A stretch of 64,000 nucleotides of DNA from Pseudonocardia ammonioxydans (lineage in GTDB: Bacteria > Actinomycetota > Actinomycetes > Mycobacteriales > Pseudonocardiaceae), in NCBI RefSeq assembly GCF_900115005.1, contig NZ_FOUY01000010.1, forward strand, positions 62,001 through 126,000, given 5' to 3'. The position numbers were made by a program, and so were the translations under genes. Shown one piece after another: positions 44,754 through 54,233 of the stretch. The notes beneath the pieces were generated by a model. That model made no database searches. It had not been told where the DNA came from and saw only the letters and a program-made list of their open reading frames with translations. Positions within the stretch are counted from its first letter, which is position 1; the number at the start of each line of letters is the position of its first letter.

Positions 44754-45349
44754 GCCCGGTCGTAGCGGGACACCTTCCAGCCCGCGTCCGTGTCCACGAC
44801 CAGGATCGTCAACCGGAGCGCGTCGGTCGGCACGTCGACCTCGACGCTCTTCTCGGCCACCCGGGTCGGGGTCGCCGGCCCGGTCACCCGGTTCGCCGGG
44901 ATGTTGACCGGGTCGACACCGGCCAGGACACCGAGGAACTCGTCGGTCGTGTACGGCCGCAGCCCGGCCAGCCACTGCTGGGAGGTCGTCCCCTCGGGGT
45001 GGTTGACCCACGCCGAGGTCCAGACCCGCGCGACCTCGAGCGCCTGCGGCGGGGCCTGGTCCAGCGGCTGCGCCTCGGGCGTCAGCTCGGGCACCGGTGG
45101 CAGCATCGTCGGGGTCGGGGTGGCGGAGACGCCGGACCCGCCGGCGTCCCACCGGTCGCCCTGGGTCGCGCCCGGGCCGCCACCCCCGGTGGTGCCACCG
45201 ACCTGACCGGCGAGGTGCACGAGCCCGAACACGAGCGCTCCGAGCACGACGACGGTGACCGCCAGCCGGACGGGCGAGCGCAGCGGCCACTGCCAGATCG
45301 CGCGGTAGGCCGCGGCGCGGCCGCGCGGGGACCTAATCGGCACGGCCAC
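44750..45349 (-). CDS. VirB8/TcpC-like conjugal transfer membrane protein
   Basis: 199 residues. Short basic cytoplasmic start (SPRGRAAAYRAIWQWPLRSP), one helix (VRLAVTVVVLGALVFGLVHL), a Gly/Thr/Pro linker, then an NTF2-like extracellular domain (ARVWTSAWVNHPEGTTSQQW LAGLRPYTTDEF). This plan matches TcpC/VirB8 scaffold proteins of Gram-positive type IV systems. GTG 45349 overlaps the upstream gene by 17 bases; GTG 45343 is an alternative. Confidence 0.78.
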   Translation of the reverse strand: MAVPIRSPRGRAAAYRAIWQWPLRSPVRLAVTVVVLGALVFGLVHLAGQVGGTTGGGGPGATQGDRWDAGGSGVSATPTPTMLPPVPELTPEAQPLDQAPPQALEVARVWTSAWVNHPEGTTSQQWLAGLRPYTTDEFLGVLAGVDPVNIPANRVTGPATPTRVAEKSVEVDVPTDALRLTILVVDTDAGWKVSRYDRA

Positions 45350-47243
45350 CCCTGCCGTCGGAGGTCCGCGCGGCCCGCGGCCGGTAGATCTTGTAGACGG
45401 GAACGCCGTCGACGAGCTCGGGAGCCACCGGCGCCGGGTCGCCCGGCCGGCGCGGCCCCGCGTCGTCGCGGCGGTAGATCGACCGGTCGTCGATCTCACC
45501 CGGATCGGTGCGGCCCGGCACCCCCGTGTCCGGGCGCCCGGACGCCCCCACCGGCAGCTGGGCGCGCCGTGGGTCGGCGAGGCGGGTGTCCCGCCCGCCG
45601 TCGGCCGGGTCGGCCACCGGACGGCGCCGCCACGGCCGGGCACCCGGACCGGCGACCGTCTCCGCCTCCGGACGGGCCGTGTCGGGGTCCCCGCCCGCGG
45701 CGCCGGGGCCACGCTCGGACCACCAGCGGGCCTGCCGCTCGTCACCCGGCAGCGGGCCGCGCATGCGGTTCCACACCCGCGACATCGGACCGTCACCGGC
45801 CCCGGGGACGATCCCGCCGAACTGCTCGCGGGTCAGCGACACCATCGACACCAGCCGCCGGAACGGCCGCGCGACCGCCCACATCACCAGCGTGACGACC
45901 CCGGTGACCAGCAGGGCGAGCCACAGGTCGATGCCGGCGCCGGGCGCGAACAGCGACACCACGAGCAACGCGTGCAGGCCGGCCAGCGCGCCCACGACCA
46001 GCGTGTTCACCACCGCGGCGCCGGCGACGCGCAGGATCGCCGGGATGACGTCCGGTTTGAGCAGCGCGATCACCGCGACCGCCGGGGCGCACACCACGAG
46101 CAACCGGATGATCAGCAGCGCGACCAGCACCAGCACCTTGGCCAGCAGCTGGAACAGCGCGATGCACGCGGCCTGGATCAGGGCGAGGGTCCCGGCCCCG
46201 ATCCGGCTGCCCGACGCCCCGGTGAAGTAGGGGTACCGGTCGCCCATCCGGTCGGCGATCGCGGCGTAGTCGGCCTTCTTCCGCTCAGCCGTCTCCGAGG
46301 TGTCCTGGCCCTGGTCGACCTCGTCGATCGTGAACGCCTGCGCCCGCAGCAGGTCCCGGCCCAGCTCCTGGGCCTGCGGGACGTCCGGCGCGCCGAAGGT
46401 CCCGCGCAGCCAGTTCTGGTAGGCGACCTGGTCGACGAGCACGGTCGGGAGCGTGTCGCGGGTGCCGAGCCCGACCTGGCCGAGGAAGCCCTCCTGCATC
46501 TGCGTGACGCCGTCGAGCAGCAGGTCGTCGGCCGCCTTGGACCAGTCCACCGGGGCGAGGTAGGCGGCGGAGCCGAGCATCAGCGCGAGGACCGCGATCC
46601 CCGTGCGCTGGGCCTGCCGGGCGAGTTCCCCGCGCATCGCCAGCAGCAGGATGATGATCGCGAACCCGAGCAGGGCCAACCCGACCCAGGTGGTGAACAC
46701 CGTCTCGTACATGGCCCGGGTCGCGGTCGTGATGACCTCGTCCAGCGGCTCGAACAGCGCCCCGCCGTCGGCGATCAGGTAGTGCGCCCAGTTCACGCCG
46801 CCGACGGCGAGCTTGGCCAGGTTGAAGACCTGGTTGCCGAGCCAGGTGTCGGTCGTGACCGACGGGTTCAGCACGCCGGACGCCGCGCAGCCGAGGTCGT
46901 AGTTGTGCCAGATCATCCCGGCGTAGCCGACCTCGGTGTAGACGCTGCCGGCCTCGCCGTGCAGCGCCGACGGCCGGTCCAGCGACCCGACGAGGCCGGT
47001 ACCGGGGCGGTCCGGTTCCGGCGGGGTCTTGCAGTCCAGCGCCTGGGCCATGGCCGGCGTGCCGATCAGCAGCGTTCCGGCGGCCAGCGCCGCGACGACG
47101 AGCACCGCCCGGCGGCGGCGACGCGGCCGGGCCGGGGTGTCCCGGCGGACCGCACGGCGGACCGCGACCAGCACCGCGGCGAGCAGCACTCCCAGCACGA
47201 CCCAGAGGCCGGCCCCTCCGGACGGATCCAGCCCGTGGGTCAC
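45333..47243 (-). CDS. Polytopic T4SS-like membrane protein (VirB6/TrbL type)
   Basis: 636 residues. An N-terminal helix and a second one ending in a signal-like TPAMAQALDC; an external loop; then clusters of helices: VGLALLGFAIIILLLAMRGE, LALIQAACIALFQLLAKVLV LVALLIIRLLVV, VIPAILRVAGAAVVNTLVVG and LWLALLVTGVVTLVMWAVAR. A 180-residue basic/acidic Pro-rich cytoplasmic tail follows. This fits the VirB6/TrbL channel subunit. The GTG start overlaps the ATPase stop by 4 bases. Confidence 0.82.
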   Translation of the reverse strand: MTHGLDPSGGAGLWVVLGVLLAAVLVAVRRAVRRDTPARPRRRRRAVLVVAALAAGTLLIGTPAMAQALDCKTPPEPDRPGTGLVGSLDRPSALHGEAGSVYTEVGYAGMIWHNYDLGCAASGVLNPSVTTDTWLGNQVFNLAKLAVGGVNWAHYLIADGGALFEPLDEVITTATRAMYETVFTTWVGLALLGFAIIILLLAMRGELARQAQRTGIAVLALMLGSAAYLAPVDWSKAADDLLLDGVTQMQEGFLGQVGLGTRDTLPTVLVDQVAYQNWLRGTFGAPDVPQAQELGRDLLRAQAFTIDEVDQGQDTSETAERKKADYAAIADRMGDRYPYFTGASGSRIGAGTLALIQAACIALFQLLAKVLVLVALLIIRLLVVCAPAVAVIALLKPDVIPAILRVAGAAVVNTLVVGALAGLHALLVVSLFAPGAGIDLWLALLVTGVVTLVMWAVARPFRRLVSMVSLTREQFGGIVPGAGDGPMSRVWNRMRGPLPGDERQARWWSERGPGAAGGDPDTARPEAETVAGPGARPWRRRPVADPADGGRDTRLADPRRAQLPVGASGRPDTGVPGRTDPGEIDDRSIYRRDDAGPRRPGDPAPVAPELVDGVPVYKIYRPRAARTSDGRGGRAD

Positions 47244-50200
47244 TGCCGGGTACCGCCGGGGTCGTCCGGCCGGTGCCCGGCACCGTTGCGGGCGGCCGGC
47301 GGCGGCTCGTCCACCACCCAGTCCTCGTCGAACTCGTCGAGCAGGTCGATCTGCTCGTCGTCGTAGAGCTCGGCGGACACGACCCGCACGCTCCCGGCCC
47401 GGACCTCACCGGCCAGCACCGGATCGGCGTCGCCGGGCCCGATGCGGGTGTCGACGTCGAGGTCGTCGCCGTCGAGGTCGGGCAGCACCGACGGGAGCTC
47501 CTGGCGCGGCGCCGGCGGCAGTGGGGCCGGCTCGTCCGGTGCGTTCATCTCGGGGCCGGACTCGCGGGGGACGGCCGCGCGGGTGGCGTCCGGGTTGGTG
47601 TCCAGCGCCTCACGGACGTGCTCCAGATGGGGACCCTCCAGGTCGATCCGGATCTTCTCGACGCCACCGTGGCCGTCGGCGAAGACGAACTGGCGCGGGG
47701 TGTCGTCCGGGCGGTCGTCGTGCCGCGGCCGCGGCGACAGCGTCCCGAGCATCTCCTCGTAGCCGACGTCGGTGGGCACCCGCAGCAGCCGCAGCGCCTC
47801 GGACTGCGCCTCCTCGTCGTCGGTCCGGCCGACGAACACCGCGTTGACCAGCGACGCGAACCCGGACACCCGCAGCAGGTCACCGGCCAGCTGGGAGGCG
47901 AACAGCGCCCGGACGTTGAACTTGCGGGAGTCGCGGGCCAGCCGGTCGATCAGGACCTTGCCGGTGGGGACCTGGGACAGGAAGTGCGTCTCGTCGAGCG
48001 CGACGCCCTTGCGCAGGTTCCGGTCGGCGTCGTAGATCGTGCGCTGGGTCAGCCAGGACGCCAGGTTGAGCAGCTCGACGCCGAGCGACTCGTTGTCGGT
48101 CCACTCCTCGCGCGGGCTGCCCGGCCGCGGCAGCGACAGCCCCTGCATGGTCAGCACGGTGAGGCGGTAGTCGCGGTCGGCGCGCCACGGGTCGTACCGC
48201 GTCTCGTCCGGGAACAGGAGCGCGGCCTGCGGGAGCTCGCGGCGCTCGTCGAGGAAGTCCGCGACGACACCGGCGTGCTCCTCGCCCTCGGACGCGTGCC
48301 GGCGCAGCGTGTCGATCACCATGCCGGGATGCCGGTCCGGTGCGCCGCCGACCTCGCGGACCGCGCGCAGCAGCACGATCCGGGTGTGCGGCTGGCGCGC
48401 GACCTCGTAGGGCAGCAGGCCGGACAGCACGTCCAGCACGAGCCGGCGGCGGGTGGCCGCGGCCAGCGAGCGTTCCCGCTTCCAGGCCCGCTCGGGGTCC
48501 TCGTCGTCGGCGAAGTGGTCCGGGCGCGGCTCGGCGACCACCCGGTACGGGTTGAGGATGCCCGGGTCGGCGCGCAGCAGGTTGATGTGGCGGGAGAACG
48601 GCTGCAGCTCCGGCAGCCGGGCCAGCTCGGCGAGCGGCCCGGACGGGTCGAGCACCGTCCAGCGGGCCCCGGCGCGCAGCGACTTGTAGACGATCAGTCC
48701 GGTGAGGAACGACTTGCCGGACCCCAGGCCACCGACGATCGCGGTCAGCCCGGACGCCCGGCGGACCTCCTGGGCCAGCCACGGGTCCCACGCGACGGGG
48801 CGCCGGGTCGCGGTGCAGGTCTCGCCCAGCATGATCCCGCGCCGGTCGCCGACGCTCGCGGTCGCCGCGGGCACCCCGGCCGCGGCCCAGATCACCGAGC
48901 CGCGACGCCGGTAGGCGGTCGAGGCCAGGGGCTCGCCGGGGATGAACTCGCGGGCGTAGCGGTACTGGGCCTCCGGGTGCTCGATCTGCACCTTCGGCCG
49001 GTACAGGTCGACGACCTGCTGGGCCCGCGTCGTGGCCTCGGCCTCGTCGCGGCCGGAGACCGCGATCCGCCACCAGCCGGAGATCCGGGTGTTGAGCTGG
49101 GTGAGCCCGGTGGTCAGCTCGTCCTCGACCTCGAGGACCCGGTCGGCCTGGCGGGCCAGCGACATCGGCGGGTCGAGGTCGTGGTCGTGGGTGTAGTGCC
49201 GGATCTGGCTGCGGACCCGCCCCATCTGGCGCTGCAGCTCCCCCGTGACGTCCTCCGGGCGCCGGACGTAGATCCGGGCGGACCACTCGACGGGGAACGG
49301 CAGGCGGTCCGAGTGCTGCATCCACGGGTCGTCGATCTCGGGGATGCGCAGGCCCTCCATCAGCCCGACCGACAGCACGGCGACGTTGCGCGACACCGCC
49401 TGCGAGCGCATCCGGCCGACCACCTGCACGGTCGGCGCGTACGGCTCCTGGTGCAGGTCGACACCCTCGGTGAAGGCGGCGAGGTCCTCGGCCTCCCAGG
49501 TGGAGACCCCCCGGGGCACCGACGACAGCCCGCGCGGCGCCGGCAGCCCGAGCGCGACCGAGCGGTGCATCAGCCAGGCCATGTCCTCGGCGCTGGCCGG
49601 GACGGCGTCCAGCCCGGACCCGGCGACGAGGACGTCGAGGTGGTTGACCTCGGACTCCAGCGCGGCGAGCTCGGCCCGCACCGCGGACGGCGCGATCCGG
49701 TCGAGGACCGGGGCGGCGCGCTCGACCCAGCGGTCGAGCAGGCCGCGGCCGGAGACCTCGATCCCGAGGAAGACCTCCTTGTCGGCCATCGACAGCCCCA
49801 TGAGGTGGCGCTGCTCGCCTTCCAGGAAGCCGTCCCAGCCCAGCGCCCCGGGGACGTCGGGCATACGGGCGAGCGCGTTCTGGTCGAACGACTCCGCCCA
49901 CATGTGCACCGGGTAGGGCCGGGTCGTGACGCGCAGGTGCAGCCAGCGGCCCTGCAGCTCGCCGAGCTGGGCGGCGATCTGGCGGATCAGCACCTCGCGC
50001 TGGGTGTCGCTGCGGAAGCTCCAGGCCTGCGCGGCGAGCCGGTACCAGGCCATGACCTGGGTTCCGGTGCGGGTGAGGTGCCCGTCGATCGAGCGCAGCG
50101 CGATCGAGGGCGTGTAGTCCGACCCGCCCTCGCCGGCCTTGGCCCGGCCTCGCCTGCGCAGCCGGCGGGAGGTCTTCTCAGGTGCGGCCACGGTGGCCAC
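47240..50200 (-). CDS. VirB4-like secretion ATPase
   Basis: 986 residues from GTG 50200. N-terminal VirB4/TraC-type domain to about 480; ATPase with Walker A IVGGLGSGKSFLTG near residue 510, Walker B KGVALDETHFLSQV near 765, and RDSRKFNVRALFASQLAGDL. An acidic Pro/Asp-rich tail of about 150 residues follows. VirB4 powers assembly of type IV channels at the membrane. It overlaps both neighbours. No VirD4-type coupling ATPase is found beside it. Confidence 0.88.
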   Translation of the reverse strand: MATVAAPEKTSRRLRRRGRAKAGEGGSDYTPSIALRSIDGHLTRTGTQVMAWYRLAAQAWSFRSDTQREVLIRQIAAQLGELQGRWLHLRVTTRPYPVHMWAESFDQNALARMPDVPGALGWDGFLEGEQRHLMGLSMADKEVFLGIEVSGRGLLDRWVERAAPVLDRIAPSAVRAELAALESEVNHLDVLVAGSGLDAVPASAEDMAWLMHRSVALGLPAPRGLSSVPRGVSTWEAEDLAAFTEGVDLHQEPYAPTVQVVGRMRSQAVSRNVAVLSVGLMEGLRIPEIDDPWMQHSDRLPFPVEWSARIYVRRPEDVTGELQRQMGRVRSQIRHYTHDHDLDPPMSLARQADRVLEVEDELTTGLTQLNTRISGWWRIAVSGRDEAEATTRAQQVVDLYRPKVQIEHPEAQYRYAREFIPGEPLASTAYRRRGSVIWAAAGVPAATASVGDRRGIMLGETCTATRRPVAWDPWLAQEVRRASGLTAIVGGLGSGKSFLTGLIVYKSLRAGARWTVLDPSGPLAELARLPELQPFSRHINLLRADPGILNPYRVVAEPRPDHFADDEDPERAWKRERSLAAATRRRLVLDVLSGLLPYEVARQPHTRIVLLRAVREVGGAPDRHPGMVIDTLRRHASEGEEHAGVVADFLDERRELPQAALLFPDETRYDPWRADRDYRLTVLTMQGLSLPRPGSPREEWTDNESLGVELLNLASWLTQRTIYDADRNLRKGVALDETHFLSQVPTGKVLIDRLARDSRKFNVRALFASQLAGDLLRVSGFASLVNAVFVGRTDDEEAQSEALRLLRVPTDVGYEEMLGTLSPRPRHDDRPDDTPRQFVFADGHGGVEKIRIDLEGPHLEHVREALDTNPDATRAAVPRESGPEMNAPDEPAPLPPAPRQELPSVLPDLDGDDLDVDTRIGPGDADPVLAGEVRAGSVRVVSAELYDDEQIDLLDEFDEDWVVDEPPPAARNGAGHRPDDPGGTRQ

Positions 50201-50897
50201 CCCTGCGCCACGGTTCCGGACGGCTGGTGCGGGCCGGCGCGGTGGCCCCGCGACCGCGGGTGCGGCCGCGGGCCTTGCGGAACCGGCCCGGCTTCGGGGC
50301 ACTGCCCGGCTCGGGCAGCGGCGGCACGACGCGGGCCGGCGCGACGGGGGCGGCCTCGGCCCCGGCCTCGTCGGGGGCAGCCTCGTCGGGCCCGGCCGCC
50401 TGCGTCACGGGTGCGTCGACGACGACCGGCTCCGCGGGCGGCGGTGTGACCGCACCCGACCGCGGCAACGGCGTGCGGGAGGAACCGGAGACCTTCCAGG
50501 GCCGGGTCCCCGCGCCCAGGGCCGGCGTGCCCGGGTGGGCCCGCGACGTGTGCACCCGCACGTGTCCCGCCCGGACCGCGCCGCGGGCCGGCTTCCGCCC
50601 CGCGCGCGGGCCGGTGACCTCGGCCCAGAACTGGGCGAGGACCTGGCCCAGCGGCCGCTCGTAGTCGATCTTCTTGCCGAGGATCCGGGTGATCGCGACC
50701 GTGCCGACGAGTGCCCAGGCGACCGAGAAGAAGTCCAGGCCGATGCCCAGCTGCCGCTGCACCATCATGATCAGCATCATCGCGAGGAGCCCGACGCCGT
50801 AGCTGACGTAGCGGGCACGCCAGGGGAACGTGGCCCGGGGCGGGCCGAGCCAGACCGCGTCGACGCGGTAGACCTCGTCGTCCGTGCGAACCAGCAA
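50178..50897 (-). CDS. Small VirB3/PrgI-like membrane protein with disordered tail
   Basis: About 239 residues if TTG 50897 is the start; a CTG at 50906 overlapping the upstream stop is possible, and no ATG or GTG fits. Seen: TDDEVYRVDAVWLGPPRATF, two helices (RYVSYGVGLLAMMLIMMVQR and FFSVAWALVGTVAITRILGK), then KIDYERPLGQVLAQFW and 140 residues of Pro/Ala/Arg-rich sequence. The position between a pilin-like peptide and VirB4, and the paired helices, match VirB3/PrgI proteins. Confidence 0.72.
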   Translation of the reverse strand: MLVRTDDEVYRVDAVWLGPPRATFPWRARYVSYGVGLLAMMLIMMVQRQLGIGLDFFSVAWALVGTVAITRILGKKIDYERPLGQVLAQFWAEVTGPRAGRKPARGAVRAGHVRVHTSRAHPGTPALGAGTRPWKVSGSSRTPLPRSGAVTPPPAEPVVVDAPVTQAAGPDEAAPDEAGAEAAPVAPARVVPPLPEPGSAPKPGRFRKARGRTRGRGATAPARTSRPEPWRRGGHRGRT

Positions 50898-50902
50898 CCG
50901 GA

Positions 50903-51178
50903 TCAGCCCGTGGACACGAGCAGGTTGGCCAGCGCCTGACCGACGGCCGGACCGTTCCCGGTCACGGCGATGCCCAGCGCGACGAGCCCCACCAGCAGCC
51001 CGACGCTGCGCCGGGCCACGCCGGCGTTGTCCCCCCGGCCGCCGATCCACAGCAGGATGACGGCGATCGCGAGCAGGATCAGCGGCACGATGTTGTTCGT
51101 GATCCAGTCGCGGAGGTTGACGGTCGTGAGCTCGCCCTGCGCGAGCACCAGCTGGATCGCCTCGAACGAGGTCTTCAC
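50903..51178 (-). CDS. Two-helix pilin-like/VirB2-type membrane peptide
   Basis: 91 residues: VKTSFEAIQLVLAQGELTTV, then helix 1 (IVPLILLAIAVILLWIGG), a short basic loop RGDNAGVARR and helix 2 (SVGLLVGLVALGIAVTGN). First gene of the operon, with a strong AGGAGG site before GTG 51178. Size and topology match VirB2/TrbC-type pilin subunits, but no processing site can be proved. Confidence 0.78.
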   Translation of the reverse strand: MKTSFEAIQLVLAQGELTTVNLRDWITNNIVPLILLAIAVILLWIGGRGDNAGVARRSVGLLVGLVALGIAVTGNGPAVGQALANLLVSTG

Positions 51179-51716
51179 AGCTCCTCCTAGCGGATTCCGC
51201 TTCCTGATCGCTCCCGCAGGCGAGTAGACCACGAGACTCGTCGGTGATAGTAGAGGAGTGGCCCGTACGCGCGGTGTGAGCACCACGCAGCGCGGTCGGT
51301 CGAACACGGTCGGCCGAACGGCCCCTCCACCGCGGAGCGTGACTCCTACCTCACCTCGGCCGCCCCCGGTAGGCCCTTCCCGGGTGCGAATGTCATGGTC
51401 AACGGCGGCTACTGTTCGGTAACAAGATGCCGCCCGTCCTTCGAGGGGGCGGGGACACGCGGGACCGGGCGCACTACCCTTCGCCCGACCACCGTCGCGT
51501 CCCACCACATCCACGCGACGGTGACGTTCGAGGAGGCACTGCGATGGAGAGGCCCGCCCCGTCCCGGCGGCACGGTCCGCCGTGCGCGCGGTCGCGCGGC
51601 TCCCGCCCGGCCTCCCTCGGACGCCGATTCACGATTCCCGTCCCGTTCCGCCGCGACGACCGCGTCCAGCCGGACGCCCGTCCCAGGCCGGCAGCTCTCA
51701 AGGGAGGTTCCTCCAC
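51179..51716. other. 538-base divergent control region between the T4SS-like operon and etfD
   Basis: No convincing gene: short open frames here lack family features. It holds the ribosome site of the 50903 gene, a CGAG-A-CTCG palindrome near 51232, a 10-bp-arm hairpin at 51491-51522, and the etfD ribosome site (AAGGGAGG, 51700-51707). Both large transcription units must start within it. Confidence 0.6.
51491..51522 (+). promoter_or_regulatory. Hairpin in the likely etfD leader RNA
   Basis: ACCGTCGCGT (51491-51500) and ACGCGACGGT (51513-51522) are perfect 10-bp arms around a 12-base loop, about 195 bases before the etfD ATG. It may be an operator or an RNA structure in the 5' leader. Confidence 0.5.
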
Positions 51717-54173
51717 ATGACCTGGGTGCAGTACCTGTTCGGCACCATCACGGTGGTGTCGGCGATCGTCGCGGTCGCTCTGGTCACACGGACCGTCGCG
51801 AAGATGGTGTCGATCATCCGGCTCGGGGAGTCGGACCCGACCCGCACCGGCCCGTTCGGCCCGCGGTTCGTCACGATGCTCAAGGAGACCCTGGGTCACA
51901 CCAGGATGCTCAAGTGGAGTCACGTCGGTGTCTTCCACTGGCTGGTGATGGTCGGCTTCGGCGGGCTGTTCCTGGCCCTGATCGAGGCGTTCGTCGAGGT
52001 CTGGAACCCGACGTTCCACCTGCCGCTGATCGGCGAGTGGTCGATCTACTCGCTGTTCGTCGAGATCCTCGGCGTCGGGACCGTGGTCGGCATCGCGGTG
52101 CTGATCGTGATCCGGCAGCTCAACCACCCGCGCAGCCAGGGCCGGATGTCGCGGTTCTACGGCTCCTACCAGGGCCGTGCCTACTTCGTCGAGGCGATCG
52201 TGTTCCTCGAGGGCCTGGGCATCCTGGTGGTGCGCGGCGCGAAGGACGCGCTGGGCGTGTTCGACGTGCCGACCTGGTCGGCGCCGGTGTCGAAGGCGCT
52301 GGGCACGATCCTGCCGGCCTCGCCGACGCTGGTGACGGTGTTCGCGACGGTGAAGGTGCTCTCGGCGACGATCTGGCTGATCGTGATCGCCGCGAAGCCG
52401 ACGATGGGTGTGGCCTGGCACCGGTTCACCGCGTTCCCCAACATCTACTTCAAGCGCAACGACGACGGCTACAAGGCGCTCGGCGCGGTGCGGCCGATGA
52501 TGTCGAACGGCAAGCCGCTCGACTTCGAGGAGGCGGACCCGGACGAGGACACCTTCGGCGCGGGCAAGGTCGAGGACTTCACCTGGAAGGGCCTGCTCGA
52601 CTTCACCACCTGCACCGAGTGCGGCCGCTGCCAGTCGCAGTGCCCGGCCTGGAACACCGAGAAGCCGCTCTCGCCGAAGCTGCTGGTCAACGCGCTGCGT
52701 GACCACGCCTACGAGAAGGCCCCGTACCTGCTCGCCGGCGGCAGCAAGGACATGGCCGGCGACGAGGTCGGCATCACCGGCGACGACGCCGAGGCCCGGC
52801 TCGCGGCGATCCCCGAGTCCGCGCGCAACGCGGCCGAGCGCCCGCTGATCGGCGGCGAGGACGTCCTCGGCGTGATCGACCCGGACATCCTGTGGTCCTG
52901 CACGATGTGCGGTGCCTGCGTCGAGCAGTGCCCGGTCGACATCGAGCACGTCGACCACATCGTCGACATGCGCCGCTACCAGGTGATGATCGAGTCGGAG
53001 TTCCCGACCGAGCTGAACTCGCTGTTCAAGAACCTGGAGAACAAGGGCAACCCCTGGGGCCAGAACGCCAAGGACCGCCTGGAGTGGACCAAGAGCCTCG
53101 ACTTCGAGGTCCCGGTCGTGGAGAGCGAGCTGCCGGCCGAGACCGAGTACCTGTTCTGGATCGGCTGCGCCGGCGCGTTCGACGACGGCCAGAAGAAGAC
53201 CGTCCAGGCCACCGCGGAGCTGCTGCACCGCGCCGGGGTCGACTTCGCGGTCCTCGGCTCCGGCGAGACCTGCACCGGTGACCCGGCGCGGCGCTCGGGC
53301 AACGAGTTCGTGTTCCAGATGCTGGCCCAGCAGAACGTCGAGACCCTCAACGGCGTGTTCGAGGGCCGCGAGCCCGGCACCCGCAAGATCGTCACGACCT
53401 GCCCGCACTGCCTCAACACCCTGGGCCGGGAGTACCCCCAGCTCGACGGGCACTACGAGGTCGTGCACCACACCCAGCTGCTGAACAAGCTGGTGCGCGA
53501 GAAGAAGCTGGTCCCGGTCAACGCCCCCGCGGGCGAGGAGTCGGGCCCGGTCACCTACCACGACCCCTGCTACCTGGGCCGGCACAACGAGGTCTACGAG
53601 GAGCCGCGTGCCCTGATCAACGCCACCGGCGCTGCCGGGTCGACGACGCTGTCGGAGATGCCGCGCCACGCCGACCGGTCGATGTGCTGCGGTGCAGGTG
53701 GCGCCCGGATGTGGATGGAGGAGCGCATCGGGCAGCGCATCAACTTCACCCGCGCCGAGGAGGCCGCCGACACCCTGACCAAGGCCGGCGGGAACGGCGA
53801 GCCGTCGGGCACGCTGGCGGTCGGCTGCCCGTTCTGCCGCACGATGATGACCGACGGCGTCAAGCAGACCGCCGGTGAGGCCGTCACCGTCAAGGACGTC
53901 TCGCAGATGCTGCTCGCCGCGGTCAAGCGCGGCGACCCGGCGCCGGCCGAGGCGACCGCCGAGGACGCGCCGACGACCGACACCCCGGCCGTCGCCACCC
54001 CGGCCGGTGAGATCGCCGAGGAGAAGGCCGAGCACGACGAGGGTCAGCACGACGGCGGCGAGCCCGCCGGCTCCGACGGCGCGTCCAGCACCGGGACGGC
54101 GGCGTCGGGGAACGGCTCCTCGAACGGCTCGACCCCGGAACAGGTCTCGCAGGAGAAGTCGAGCGAGAACTGA
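51717..54173 (+). CDS. etfD: Membrane Fe-S oxidoreductase, EtfD type
   Basis: 818 residues. The N-terminal 250 residues hold about six helices with histidines suited to b-heme binding (HVGVFHWLVMVGFGGLF). Two 4Fe-4S sites follow: CTECGRCQSQCP near 299 and CTMCGACVEQCP near 395. Two HdrB-like CCG domains come next (TTCPHCLNTLG near 560; SMCCGAGGARMW near 658). Rv0338c (EtfD) of M. tuberculosis has this plan and passes electrons from fatty-acid oxidation via ETF to menaquinone. An acidic Ser/Gly-rich tail of 80 residues ends it. ATG 51717 has a GGGAGG site. Confidence 0.92.
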   Translation: MTWVQYLFGTITVVSAIVAVALVTRTVAKMVSIIRLGESDPTRTGPFGPRFVTMLKETLGHTRMLKWSHVGVFHWLVMVGFGGLFLALIEAFVEVWNPTFHLPLIGEWSIYSLFVEILGVGTVVGIAVLIVIRQLNHPRSQGRMSRFYGSYQGRAYFVEAIVFLEGLGILVVRGAKDALGVFDVPTWSAPVSKALGTILPASPTLVTVFATVKVLSATIWLIVIAAKPTMGVAWHRFTAFPNIYFKRNDDGYKALGAVRPMMSNGKPLDFEEADPDEDTFGAGKVEDFTWKGLLDFTTCTECGRCQSQCPAWNTEKPLSPKLLVNALRDHAYEKAPYLLAGGSKDMAGDEVGITGDDAEARLAAIPESARNAAERPLIGGEDVLGVIDPDILWSCTMCGACVEQCPVDIEHVDHIVDMRRYQVMIESEFPTELNSLFKNLENKGNPWGQNAKDRLEWTKSLDFEVPVVESELPAETEYLFWIGCAGAFDDGQKKTVQATAELLHRAGVDFAVLGSGETCTGDPARRSGNEFVFQMLAQQNVETLNGVFEGREPGTRKIVTTCPHCLNTLGREYPQLDGHYEVVHHTQLLNKLVREKKLVPVNAPAGEESGPVTYHDPCYLGRHNEVYEEPRALINATGAAGSTTLSEMPRHADRSMCCGAGGARMWMEERIGQRINFTRAEEAADTLTKAGGNGEPSGTLAVGCPFCRTMMTDGVKQTAGEAVTVKDVSQMLLAAVKRGDPAPAEATAEDAPTTDTPAVATPAGEIAEEKAEHDEGQHDGGEPAGSDGASSTGTAASGNGSSNGSTPEQVSQEKSSEN

Positions 54174-54190
54174 CCGGACCCTCCGACACC

Positions 54191-54229
54191 GGAACGGCCG
54201 GGCACCCACAGCGGGTGCCCGGCCGTTCC
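54191..54229. terminator. Strong bidirectional hairpin terminator after etfD
   Basis: GGAACGGCCGGGCACCC (54191-54207) and GGGTGCCCGGCCGTTCC (54213-54229) form a perfect 17-bp stem with a 5-base loop, between the convergent ends of etfD (54173) and the 54234 gene. Confidence 0.9.
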
Positions 54230-54233
54230 GCGT

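Noticed and set aside
47273..50449. 1058-codon plus-strand open frame opposite the VirB4-like gene
   Set aside because: It is antisense to a clear ATPase gene and has low-complexity Val/Arg/Gly/Asp composition typical of high-GC shadow frames.
51474..54209. 911-codon minus-strand open frame opposite etfD
   Set aside because: Shadow of etfD; no domains and biased composition.
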